From JAWWBN01 sp033720955 (GTDB lineage Bacteria; Acidobacteriota; Thermoanaerobaculia; Multivoradales; JAHEKO01): a stretch of 27,187 nucleotides of DNA. The DNA lies in the NCBI GenBank assembly GCA_033720955.1, contig JAWWBN010000024.1, positions 1 to 27,187 of the forward strand. The letters are read 5' to 3'. Below, one piece after another: positions 16,015-23,586 of the stretch. Both the position numbers and the translations under genes were made by a program. Each line of letters begins with the position of its first letter. Positions within the stretch are counted from its first letter, which is position 1. The notes below the pieces were generated by a model. The model saw only the letters and a list, made by a program, of their open reading frames with translations. It searched no databases and was not told the origin of the DNA.

Positions 16015-17544
16015 ATGCTGAGCTCCCTCGACTTCGTCATCCTGGCCGTCTATCTGGCGGTGGTCGCCGCCGTCGGGCTGGCCGCAGGCCGCCGCCAGCG
16101 CGGCCCTTCGGACTACTACCTGGCCCGCCGCGCACTGCCCTGGTGGGCGGCGGGTCTGTCGATCCTCGCCACCGAGACCAGCGCGCTGACCTTCGTCGGC
16201 GTGCCGACCCAGTCGCTGCGGGGCGACTGGACCTACCTGCAGCTCGCTCTGGGCTCGGTGGCCGGCCGCCTGGCGGTGGCCACCCTGCTGGTCGGCGCCT
16301 ACTACCGGGCCGAGGTGGTGACGGTCTACGGCTACCTGGGCCGCCGCTTCGGGGCCGCCACCCGCAACCTGTCCACCGGCCTGTTCTTCGTCGGCCGGCT
16401 GCTGGGCAGCGGGGTGAGGCTGTACGGCGGCGCCATCGCGCTGGTGATCGTCGCCGACGTCGACTTTCCGCTCGCGATCGCCGCGATCGCCGCGGTGGCC
16501 GCCTTCTACACCCTGCTCGGAGGTCTGCGGTCGGTGGTCTGGACCGACCTCCTCCAGGGGGTGCTGCTGGTGGCGGGGGCGGTGGCGGCGCTGGTCTCCC
16601 TGACCCAGGGGGTGGAGGGCGGGCTCGAGGGGGCGTTGACGACGCTGAGCGAGGCCACCACCGCCGCCGGCCACTCCAAGCTGCGGCTGGTGGATCTCTC
16701 CCTGGATCCGCGGCGCGCCTACACCCTGGTGGCCGGCCTGGTGGGGGCGGCGTTCCTGACGCTCTCCACCCACGGCGCCGACCAGGACCTGATCCAGCGC
16801 TCGCTGGCCTGCCGCGGCAGCCGCGAGGGCCGCCGCAGCCTGGCTCTCTCCGCCGCCCTGGTGATTCCGGTGGCCGCCCTCTTCCTGGCGGTGGGGTCGC
16901 TGCTCTGGGTGCGCCTGGGGGGCGACGCGGGGGCCGCCGCGCTGGCCGGCGAGCTGGCCGCGGCCAAGGGCCTGGCCAGCTCCGACAAGGCCTACGACCT
17001 CCTCTTCCCGCTCTACGTCGTGCGCGAGCTGCCGGCCGGCGTGCGCGGCCTGGTGCTGGCCGGCCTTTTCGCGAGCGCCATGTCCAGCCTAGACTCCGCC
17101 ATCTCGGCCCTCTCGACGACCGCCGTCCGTTGCGTCTGGCGGCCCCTGGTGGGGCCCGGCCCGGGACCGCGTCGCGAGCTGGCGGTGGCGCGCACCTTCG
17201 CCCTGGGCTTCGCCCTCCTGCTGGTGACGGTGGCCCTGGTGGTGTGGCGCACCGAGGGCGCCGGGGGCGAGCGCCAGGGCTTCGGCGTCCTGATGCTGGG
17301 CCTCAAGGTCCTGACCTGGGTCTTCCCGCCGCTGCTCGGCGTCCTGCTGGTGGGGACGCTGACCCGGCGGGGGAGCGACCGGGGCGCCGTGACGGCGGTC
17401 CTGACCGGGGTGGCGACGGTCCTCGCCGCCGAGTTCTGGCACCCCCTCTTCGGCTCGCCGGCGCCCTTCGCCTGGATCTGGAACCCGGTGGCCGGAGCCC
17501 TGGTCGCCTTCGCCGTGGGCGCGGCCTTCCGGGAAGGGGGCTAG
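16015..17544 (+). CDS. Sodium/solute symporter, SSS family
   Basis: The 509-residue protein is an inner-membrane carrier of the SSS (SGLT) family with about 13 hydrophobic segments, expected to use the Na+ gradient to import a solute. Family features are SDYYLARRALPWWAAGLSI followed by TETSALTFVGVPTQ near the N-terminus, TLLGGLRSVVWTDLLQGVLL in the middle and AGLFASAMSSLDSAISALST near residue 370, the region that forms Na+ site residues in the family. Substrate cannot be read from sequence. The ATG at 16015 is 30 bases after rplQ with only a distant GGTAGGAG, so it may be read through from the ribosomal operon or have an unseen promoter. Its stop codon overlaps that of the opposing EF-G-2 gene. 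Confidence 0.9.
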   Translation: MLSSLDFVILAVYLAVVAAVGLAAGRRQRGPSDYYLARRALPWWAAGLSILATETSALTFVGVPTQSLRGDWTYLQLALGSVAGRLAVATLLVGAYYRAEVVTVYGYLGRRFGAATRNLSTGLFFVGRLLGSGVRLYGGAIALVIVADVDFPLAIAAIAAVAAFYTLLGGLRSVVWTDLLQGVLLVAGAVAALVSLTQGVEGGLEGALTTLSEATTAAGHSKLRLVDLSLDPRRAYTLVAGLVGAAFLTLSTHGADQDLIQRSLACRGSREGRRSLALSAALVIPVAALFLAVGSLLWVRLGGDAGAAALAGELAAAKGLASSDKAYDLLFPLYVVRELPAGVRGLVLAGLFASAMSSLDSAISALSTTAVRCVWRPLVGPGPGPRRELAVARTFALGFALLLVTVALVVWRTEGAGGERQGFGVLMLGLKVLTWVFPPLLGVLLVGTLTRRGSDRGAVTAVLTGVATVLAAEFWHPLFGSPAPFAWIWNPVAGALVAFAVGAAFREGG

Positions 17545-19631
17545 CCCGTCTCCTCCTGGGCCTTCTTGGCGTCCTCGATGATCTTCTGACGCACCGACAG
17601 CGGGGCCTCCTCGTAGTGGGAGAACTCCATGTGGAAGCTCGCGCGGCCCTGGGTCATCGAGTCCAGCGCCGGCGCGTACTCCAGCATCTCGGCCATGGGG
17701 ACGGTGGCCAGGATCTTCTGCGAGTGGCCCTTGGCCTCCATCCCCTGCGGCTTGCCGCGGCGCTGGGAGAGGTCGGCCATGATGTCGCCGGTGAACTCCT
17801 CGCTGGTGGTGATCTCGACCTTCATCTGCGGCTCGAGGATGGTCGCCGCCGCCTTGGACATGGCGTCCTTGAAGGCCAGCGAGCCGGCGATCTTGAAGGC
17901 CATCTCGGAGGAGTCCACGTCGTGGTGCTTGCCGTCCTTCAGACGGACCCGGAAGTTCACCACCGGGTAGCCGGCGAGGTAGCCGCGCACCCGGCTCTCC
18001 TGGATCCCCTTCTCGACCGCGGGGCGGTAGCCCTGGGGGATGGAGCCGCCGAAGATCTCGTCCAGGAACTCGAACTCGCCCTCGCCGTCGGCCGTGGGCT
18101 CGATCTGGATGAAGCACTCGGCGAACTGACCGCGGCCGCCGGTCTGCTTCTTGTGCCGGCCGTGGCCGTCCGCTTTGGCGGTGATCGTCTCGCGGTAGGG
18201 GACCTTGGGCGGGTGGAGGATGACCTCGACCTGGAACCGCTTCTTGAGCTTGGCCACGGCGATCTCCACGTGGAGCTGTCCGGCGCCGGAGACCAGGAAC
18301 TCGCCCGTCTCCGGGTGGCGGTGCGCCGACAGGGAGGGGTCCTCCTCCATCAGCCGGGCCAGCGCCTCGCCGATCTTCTCCTCGTCGCCCTTGGACTTCG
18401 GCTCGATGGCGAACGAGATCGCGGGCTCGGAGGTCTCGATCCAGCCGAGCCGCACGGGACGGTCCTTGGCGCACAGGGTGTGGCCGGTGTGCACGGTCTT
18501 GAGCTTGGCCACGCCGCCGATGTCGCCGGTGACCAGACGGGCGACCTCCGAGCCCTGCTTGCCCTGCATGGCCAGCAGATGCCCCACCCGCTCGTCCGCC
18601 TCCTCGTGGGTGTTCCAGTAGACCGTGTCGGAGGTGATCTCGCCGGAGACCGCGCGCAGCAGCGAGACCTTCCCGGTGTAGGGGTCGGAGAGGGTCTTGA
18701 ACACCAGGGCGCTGGAGGGCGCGTCGGCGCGGGTCTCCACCTCGACGGGCTGGCCGCCCACGTCGGTGGCGGGGAACTGGCCCCGCTCGGTGGGGTCGGG
18801 CAGCACGGCGACGATGGCGTCCAGGAGGGCGCTCGGTCCGATGCCGTGGGCGCTGGAGCCCATGGTCAGGGGGAAGATCCGGCGTCGCAGGACGGCCCGC
18901 CGCAGACCGCTGGCGAGCTCTTCGTCGGTCAGCTCGCCCCGGTCGAAGAACTTCTCGAGCAGCGCGTCGTCGCTCTCGGCGACCGCCTCCACCAGCTCCG
19001 TGCGGGCCGCCTCGACCGCGTCCGCCATCTCGGCGGGCGGGTCCCCCGCCTCGCCCTGGCCGTTGCCGTCGCGGGCGAAGCGGATCGCCCGGCCGGAGAG
19101 GAGGTCCACGACCCCCTCGAAGTCGGCCTCCGACCCGATGGGAAGCTGCAGGGGCAGGACCCGGCGCGAGCAGGCGTCGCGGAGGCCGTCGAGCGCACGC
19201 TCGAAGTCGGCGCGCTCCCGGTCCATCTTGGTGAGGTGGATCATCACCGGGATCCCCAGCTTCTTCGCCAGCTCCCACGACTTCTCGGTGGTGACCTCGA
19301 CGCCGGAGACCGCGCTCACGCAGAGCAGCAGCGCGTCGCTCGCGCGGACGGCCGCCTGGGTTTCGGCGAAGAAGATGCTGAAGCCGGGCGAGTCGATCAG
19401 GTTGACCTTGTGGCTCCGCCAGGGAACGAAGCAGGTGGCCAGGCCGATCGAGATCTGGCGCTCCTGCTCCTCGGGGTCGAAGTCGGTGGTGGCGTGGCCG
19501 TCCTCCACCCGGTTGAGCCGGTTGACGACGCCGCCGGCGTAGAGAAGGGCGCTCGCCAGCGTGGTCTTGCCGGTGTCGCTGTGGCCCGCGAGGGCGACGT
19601 TGCGGATCTGTTCGGGGGAATCCACCTGCAT
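17541..19631 (-). CDS. EF-G-2-type translational GTPase (elongation factor G paralogue)
   Basis: The 696-residue product has the five-domain layout of EF-G. The P-loop is GHSDTGKT (residues 16-23), G3 is DSPG (80-83) and G4 is TKMD (134-137); the non-canonical GH-start P-loop and the Thr in place of Asn in G4 resemble Thermus EF-G-2. Domain IV/V sequences include KKQTGGRGQFAECFIQIEP, GSIPQGYRPAVEKGIQE and the closing MLEYAPALDSMTQGRASFHMEFSHYEE. The start at 19631 is set by a perfect TAAGGAGG 11 bases upstream; an in-frame ATG 13 codons earlier has no such site. Main-type fusA should be elsewhere, probably in the str operon. It is the last gene of a leftward cluster, 39 bases after the M16 pair. 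Its exact role (a translocation or recycling variant) is unknown. Confidence 0.93.
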   Translation of the reverse strand: MQVDSPEQIRNVALAGHSDTGKTTLASALLYAGGVVNRLNRVEDGHATTDFDPEEQERQISIGLATCFVPWRSHKVNLIDSPGFSIFFAETQAAVRASDALLLCVSAVSGVEVTTEKSWELAKKLGIPVMIHLTKMDRERADFERALDGLRDACSRRVLPLQLPIGSEADFEGVVDLLSGRAIRFARDGNGQGEAGDPPAEMADAVEAARTELVEAVAESDDALLEKFFDRGELTDEELASGLRRAVLRRRIFPLTMGSSAHGIGPSALLDAIVAVLPDPTERGQFPATDVGGQPVEVETRADAPSSALVFKTLSDPYTGKVSLLRAVSGEITSDTVYWNTHEEADERVGHLLAMQGKQGSEVARLVTGDIGGVAKLKTVHTGHTLCAKDRPVRLGWIETSEPAISFAIEPKSKGDEEKIGEALARLMEEDPSLSAHRHPETGEFLVSGAGQLHVEIAVAKLKKRFQVEVILHPPKVPYRETITAKADGHGRHKKQTGGRGQFAECFIQIEPTADGEGEFEFLDEIFGGSIPQGYRPAVEKGIQESRVRGYLAGYPVVNFRVRLKDGKHHDVDSSEMAFKIAGSLAFKDAMSKAAATILEPQMKVEITTSEEFTGDIMADLSQRRGKPQGMEAKGHSQKILATVPMAEMLEYAPALDSMTQGRASFHMEFSHYEEAPLSVRQKIIEDAKKAQEETG

Positions 19632-19670
19632 CGGCTGCCTGTCCTCCTTAGGGTGCGGACGAAGCGCCAA

Positions 19671-21041
19671 TCATAGCGGGAAGTCGGACCGCTCCTCCAC
19701 CCGCCGGACCGGCCCCAGCTCGGCCAGCGAGTCCTCCAGCTCGTCGCCCGGACCGACCGCCACGACCAGGGCCCGCTCGGGGTCCAGGTAGCGGCGGGCC
19801 ACCTCCAGGAGGTCCTCGGCGGTCAGGGTCGAGAGCCGACGTGGCAGCCGCTCGTACTCGTCGTCGGGCAGCCCGTAGACGGCGAGATCTCCCAGCCTTC
19901 CGGCCACCCCCTCGATGGTCTGCACCGTGTAGGGGAAGACCCCGAGAAGGTACTGGCGCGCGTCCTCGAGCTCCTCCTGCGTCACCGGCTCGCGGCGGAT
20001 GCGGTCGAGCTCGCCGAGGATCTCGCGGGTCGCGGCGGCGGCGACGGGGTTGGCGACCGCCGTGCGCACCACGAAGGGACCGGCCACCAGCCGCCGGGAG
20101 AAGCCGCTGTGGGCGCCGTAGGTGTACCCGTGGCGCTCGCGCAGGTTCAGGTTGATGCGGCTGGTGAACTTGCCGCCCAGGATGGCGTTGAGGAGCGACG
20201 CGCGGGTGGAGTCGGGGTCGGCGCGCGAGAGCCCGGGCAGACCCACCCGGAGCTCGGTCTGGGCCGCCGTGGGCCGGTCCACGAGGTGCACCTCCACGGC
20301 GTCCCGGGGCACCGGCTCGATCCGCGGCAGCTCCGGCATCTCCTGGGCCGGCCGCGCGGGGAGCCGCTCTGCCAGCCGGTCGGCCAAGCGGTCCGGGTCG
20401 AGATCGCCCACGGCGACCACCCGCACCGGGCCGCCCGCTGCGTACCGGCGGTGGAAGTCGACAACCTGGGAGCGCTCGATGGCACGCACCGACTCCTCGG
20501 AGCCGAGGAGAAAGCCGCCGTAGGGGGTGTCGCCGTAGAGGCCACGGGCCAGCGCCCGCTGCGCCCGCGACCCGGGCTGGGACCGGCGGTTGCGGAGCTC
20601 GGTCAGGGCGCGGCGGCGCAGCCGCTCGAGCTCGTCGGGAGGGAAGGTCGGATCGGCGGCCACCTCCAGCATCAGCTCGACGGCGTCGTCGATCCGGTCG
20701 GCCGGCAGGGAGGTGGAGATCGAGGCGTGGTCCCAGCCGGCGCTCGAGTGGAGGTAGCCGCCCAGGCTCTCGGCGGCGGCGGCGATCTCCATCGAGGTCC
20801 GGGAGCTGGTGCCCTCGTCGGTCAGCTCGGCCGTGAGCGCCGCCAGACCCGATCCGCCGGGCGGATCGTAGTGGCCGCCGGCGACGGTGAGCAGCTCGAG
20901 GTGCACCAGCGGCGTGGGGCCCAGCCGCGCCAGGTAGAGATCCACTCCCGGCGCCGGCCTGAGATGCCGGAAGGGGGGAAAACGGAACGCGGTGAGCGGT
21001 CCGGGCGCCGGGGGGTGGCTGCGGTCCACGGCGGGGGTCAT
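19671..21041 (-). CDS. M16-family peptidase-like protein without the zinc motif
   Basis: This 456-residue protein has the two-domain insulinase/MPP (M16) fold pattern but lacks the HXXEH zinc site: where it should lie, the sequence reads GGSGLAALTAELTDEGTSSRT. The C-terminal half keeps the LRERHGYTYGAHSGFS segment, containing the Arg/Tyr pair that holds substrate in non-catalytic partners. It is therefore likely the non-catalytic subunit of a heterodimer with the adjacent gene. The ATG at 21041 overlaps the stop of the upstream partner by 4 bases (ATGA read on the minus strand). No signal peptide is seen, suggesting a cytoplasmic or periplasm-independent place of action. Confidence 0.9.
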   Translation of the reverse strand: MTPAVDRSHPPAPGPLTAFRFPPFRHLRPAPGVDLYLARLGPTPLVHLELLTVAGGHYDPPGGSGLAALTAELTDEGTSSRTSMEIAAAAESLGGYLHSSAGWDHASISTSLPADRIDDAVELMLEVAADPTFPPDELERLRRRALTELRNRRSQPGSRAQRALARGLYGDTPYGGFLLGSEESVRAIERSQVVDFHRRYAAGGPVRVVAVGDLDPDRLADRLAERLPARPAQEMPELPRIEPVPRDAVEVHLVDRPTAAQTELRVGLPGLSRADPDSTRASLLNAILGGKFTSRINLNLRERHGYTYGAHSGFSRRLVAGPFVVRTAVANPVAAAATREILGELDRIRREPVTQEELEDARQYLLGVFPYTVQTIEGVAGRLGDLAVYGLPDDEYERLPRRLSTLTAEDLLEVARRYLDPERALVVAVGPGDELEDSLAELGPVRRVEERSDFPL

Positions 21042-22306
21042 TCGGGGACGACCGTGAGGACGGCGCGGCGCTCGTCGCGCAGCACCCGACGCGCGAAGCC
21101 GGAGAGCTGCTCGGACGTCAGGTCGAGGTAGGTGCGCGCCTCGCGGTTCAGACGCTCCGGGTCGTCGAAGCGGATGGTGAAGCTGGAGAGCAGATCGGCC
21201 CGCTGGTCCAGGCTCTGCAGCTCCTCCCACCACTCCGTCCGCAGCCTCTCCTTGGCTCGGCTCACCAGGGCCTCGTCGAGCCCCTCCGCGGCGGCGGTCA
21301 GGTGCTCCCCGACCGCCTCCTCCAGCTCCCCCGGCTCGACGCCGTCGTTCGCCGTGGCCACCACGAGGAAGGTGGCCGCCAGGCTGGTGGGCAGGGTCTG
21401 GACGCCGACGTTCTTGGCGAGCTGCCGGCGGTAGACCAGGTCCTCGTACATGGGGCTGGACTTGCCGTCCGCCAGGGCGATGGACAGCAGGTCGCCGGCG
21501 TACCACTCCGGCTCGCCGTAGCCGGGTCCGGGGTACCCCATGTAGATCCGGGGAAGCTCCACCGCGTCGATGAGGGTCTCGCGCGTCTCCGAGGGGGTCT
21601 CCGGTGGCAGCGGCAGCGGCTGCTCGACCGGCGGGCCGGCCGGGATGTCGGCGAAGTAGACCGCCACCCGGTCGCGCGCCTGCTCGGGGTCGAAGTCGCC
21701 GGCCAGGGTCAGCACCGCGTTGTTGGGCACGTAGTAGGCGCCGAAGAAGGCGGCGACGTCCTCCATCGAGGCGCCCGCGATGTCCTCCTCGTACCCGATC
21801 ACCGGCCAGCGGTACGGGTGTCCCTCCGGGTAGAGCAGCTCGTGGAGGCGCTCGAAGGCGCGGCCGTAGGGCTGGTTGTCCACCCGCTGCCGGCGCTCGT
21901 TCAGGACCACGTCGCGCTGGGTGGCGAGCTTCTCCTCCGTGAGCGCCGGCAGGAAAAAGCCCATGCGGTCCGACTCGAGCCAGAGCCCCAGGTCGAGATA
22001 GTGGGAGGGGAGGGTCTCGTAGTAGTTGGTGCGGTCGAACCAGGTCGATCCGTTGGCCACCCCGCCCACCTGTTGCACGTAGCGGAAGTGGTCGTTGGTG
22101 CCCACGTGCGCGCTGCCCTGGAAGAGCATGTGCTCGAACAGGTGCGCCAGCCCGGTCTTGCCCGGCCGCTCATTGCGCGACCCGACGTCGTACCAGAGGT
22201 TGACCGCCACCAGCGGCAGGGAGCGGTCGGCGTGCAGCACGACGCGCAGACCGTTGTCCAGCCGGAAGCGCTCGATGGGCTCGATGCGCGCCTGGGGCGG
22301 GCTCAT
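21038..22306 (-). CDS. Zinc-dependent M16-family peptidase
   Basis: This 422-residue protein carries the inverted zinc motif HXXEH as HLFEH (His55, Glu58, His59) in TGLAHLFEHMLFQGS, with the distal metal ligand most likely Glu137 in DVVLNERRQ. M16 enzymes are chambered proteases that cut peptides or small proteins. The C-terminal half lacks a clear R/Y pair (YRRQLAKNVGVQTLP at the equivalent place), which fits a heterodimer with the downstream gene. No signal peptide is apparent: the N-terminus MSPPQARIEPIERFRLDNGL is hydrophilic and is the usual strand 1 of the family. Overlaps of 4 bases with both neighbours show tight coupling. Confidence 0.92.
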   Translation of the reverse strand: MSPPQARIEPIERFRLDNGLRVVLHADRSLPLVAVNLWYDVGSRNERPGKTGLAHLFEHMLFQGSAHVGTNDHFRYVQQVGGVANGSTWFDRTNYYETLPSHYLDLGLWLESDRMGFFLPALTEEKLATQRDVVLNERRQRVDNQPYGRAFERLHELLYPEGHPYRWPVIGYEEDIAGASMEDVAAFFGAYYVPNNAVLTLAGDFDPEQARDRVAVYFADIPAGPPVEQPLPLPPETPSETRETLIDAVELPRIYMGYPGPGYGEPEWYAGDLLSIALADGKSSPMYEDLVYRRQLAKNVGVQTLPTSLAATFLVVATANDGVEPGELEEAVGEHLTAAAEGLDEALVSRAKERLRTEWWEELQSLDQRADLLSSFTIRFDDPERLNREARTYLDLTSEQLSGFARRVLRDERRAVLTVVPE

Positions 22307-22938
22307 TCCGGGCCGAAGGCGCCGCGGCCGGTGCGGGCGAAGAGGTACTCCTGCATGCCGTTGCGCAGGAGGTAGGTGACGTCGACGTCGAACCCGGCCA
22401 GCCAGCGGCGCAGATCGGGCTCGGTGTAGCGTGGGCTCGAGCGCCGGGCTCGCCCGGGGCCGCGGTAGCGCAGCGTGTCGCGGCCGCCGATCTCGAAGCG
22501 TCGCGGCCGATCGGGCATCTCCGGCGAGAGGATGACGATGGAGAAGAGCAGGGCGCCCGGAGCGCAGCAGCGCGCCAGCCGTCGGGCCAGGACCTCGATC
22601 TGGGGCGGCTGGAGGTAGTTCAGCAGGTCCCAGGCCAGCACGGCGTCGAGCGAGCGGTCGTCGAGGGCGGGAAGCTCGCGCTCCAGCAGGGCGGCGAAGT
22701 CGCCGCCCGCCGCCGGCGTGGCGAGGCTCTGGGGGAGGTCTGCGATGAAGAGCTTGCTCGGCAGGCTGGAGAGGAAGGAGACGTTGCAGCCGAGGGCCGG
22801 TCCCAGGTCCAGGATCTGCCGCGCCCCCCGGCGCTCGAACCAGTGCAGCAGGTGGTCGAAGGCCAGGGAGCGGTGCTCTTGCGGCTCGGTGTCGCTCCCC
22901 GGGTCCACGGCGGGCGCCCGGCGCCCGGTCGAGCTCAC
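22303..22938 (-). CDS. SAM-dependent methyltransferase-like protein
   Basis: This 211-residue protein looks like a class I (Rossmann) methyltransferase. Motif I is degenerate-looking but present (ILDLGPALGCNVSFL, about residues 42-56), an acidic residue follows in KLFIADLPQS, and the motif IV/V-like AVLAWDLLNYLQPPQIEVLARRLA appears after about residue 98, with a LLFSIVILSP strand. Substrate is unknown. It starts with GTG overlapping the bactofilin stop (GTGA) and ends in ATGA with the M16 peptidase gene. It might be a pseudo-enzyme; the GXGXG-type loop has Pro-Ala in place of the usual small residues. Confidence 0.7.
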   Translation of the reverse strand: MSSTGRRAPAVDPGSDTEPQEHRSLAFDHLLHWFERRGARQILDLGPALGCNVSFLSSLPSKLFIADLPQSLATPAAGGDFAALLERELPALDDRSLDAVLAWDLLNYLQPPQIEVLARRLARCCAPGALLFSIVILSPEMPDRPRRFEIGGRDTLRYRGPGRARRSSPRYTEPDLRRWLAGFDVDVTYLLRNGMQEYLFARTGRGAFGPE

Positions 22939-23453
22939 CGACGGCCGGCGGCCGGCTTCAGCCCGGCCTGGGCTTCGTCACCCTTCTTGGGCTTCGCCGA
23001 CTCGCCGTCGCCGCCCTGGGGCGGGCGCGCGACCGGTGGCTCGGCGCTCTTGCGGGCCGGCTCCATGTCCACCGAGCCCTTGAACTTGGAGCCGTTCTCC
23101 AGGATCACCCGCGGCGAGACGATGTTGCCCTGCACCCGCCCGGAGGCGCGGATGACGACCTCGTGGTCGCCGTAGAGGTTGCCGCGGACCTCGCCCTCCA
23201 CGCCGATGCTGCGGCCGTAGATGTCCGCCTTCACCCGTCCCGACTTGCCCACGGTGACGCTGTTCTTCTGCAGCCGGATCTCTCCCTCGATCCGGCCTTC
23301 GATCATCAGGTCCTCTTCGCCGCTCAGATCTCCCTTGACGGCGATCGACGGGCCGATGGTCGCCACCTGGGACCGGCTCTCCCGGCGGCCTGCCGCCGGC
23401 TGGGCCGGGGCCTCGGGGCTCGGACGCTGCGGTTCCTCACTCTTCTTCCACAC
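22935..23453 (-). CDS. Bactofilin (polymer-forming cytoskeletal protein)
   Basis: This 172-residue protein has the bactofilin layout: a disordered N-terminus (MWKKSEEPQRPSPE), a central right-handed beta-helix domain (about residues 30-130: IGPSIAVKGDLSGEEDLMIEGRIEGEI, then VTVGKSGRVKADIYGRSIGVEGEVRGNL, VIRASGRVQGNIVSPRVILENGSKFKG) and a Pro/Lys-rich C-terminus. Bactofilins self-assemble without nucleotide and organise cell shape and polar machinery; in Myxococcus they help place the PilB and PilT ATPases. The start is GTG at 23453 with GGGAGGAG upstream. It heads the leftward cluster and is transcribed divergently from lexA. Confidence 0.93.
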   Translation of the reverse strand: MWKKSEEPQRPSPEAPAQPAAGRRESRSQVATIGPSIAVKGDLSGEEDLMIEGRIEGEIRLQKNSVTVGKSGRVKADIYGRSIGVEGEVRGNLYGDHEVVIRASGRVQGNIVSPRVILENGSKFKGSVDMEPARKSAEPPVARPPQGGDGESAKPKKGDEAQAGLKPAAGRR

Positions 23454-23481
23454 GGTTGCTCCTCCCTGGCGACGTCGAGCG

Positions 23482-23523
23482 CCTTGAGAAAGTCAAGGTA
23501 CGGGAGCCCCGCACGGTTGTCAA
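23482..23523 (-). promoter_or_regulatory. Bactofilin promoter with overlapping inverted repeat
   Basis: On the minus strand, TTGACA (plus-strand 23518-23523) is followed after exactly 17 bases by TACCTT (23495-23500), a sigma70-like promoter with a perfect -35 and a weak -10. A perfect inverted repeat CCTTGA-N5-TCAAGG (23482-23498) covers the -10 and start-site region, a typical place for a repressor operator. Half of it recurs as TCAAGGTA at 23520-23527. Whether the factor is LexA or something else is unknown. Confidence 0.5.
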
Positions 23524-23550
23524 GGTAATCGCCGGCGGGCTGCGCGGGGA

Positions 23551-23579
23551 TTGACTTACGCTCGGTTTGCGCCTAGGAT
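23551..23579 (+). promoter_or_regulatory. lexA promoter
   Basis: TTGACT (23551-23556) and TAGGAT (23574-23579) are separated by 17 bases, matching the sigma70 layout (5/6 and 4/6 bases). The predicted transcription start is about 23586, so the mRNA would begin at or one base before the favoured lexA ATG at 23587. The same TAGGATGG bases could instead act as a ribosome binding site for that ATG, which would require a different promoter. Confidence 0.5.
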
Positions 23580-23586
23580 GGCCTCC

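Noticed and set aside
16143..19676. A 1177-codon open frame on the + strand through the symporter and across the EF-G-2 gene
   Set aside because: It is out of frame with the symporter and antisense to EF-G-2, composition is Gly/Arg/Ala-rich without domains, and both underlying genes have clear family motifs. Long shadow frames are expected at this GC content.
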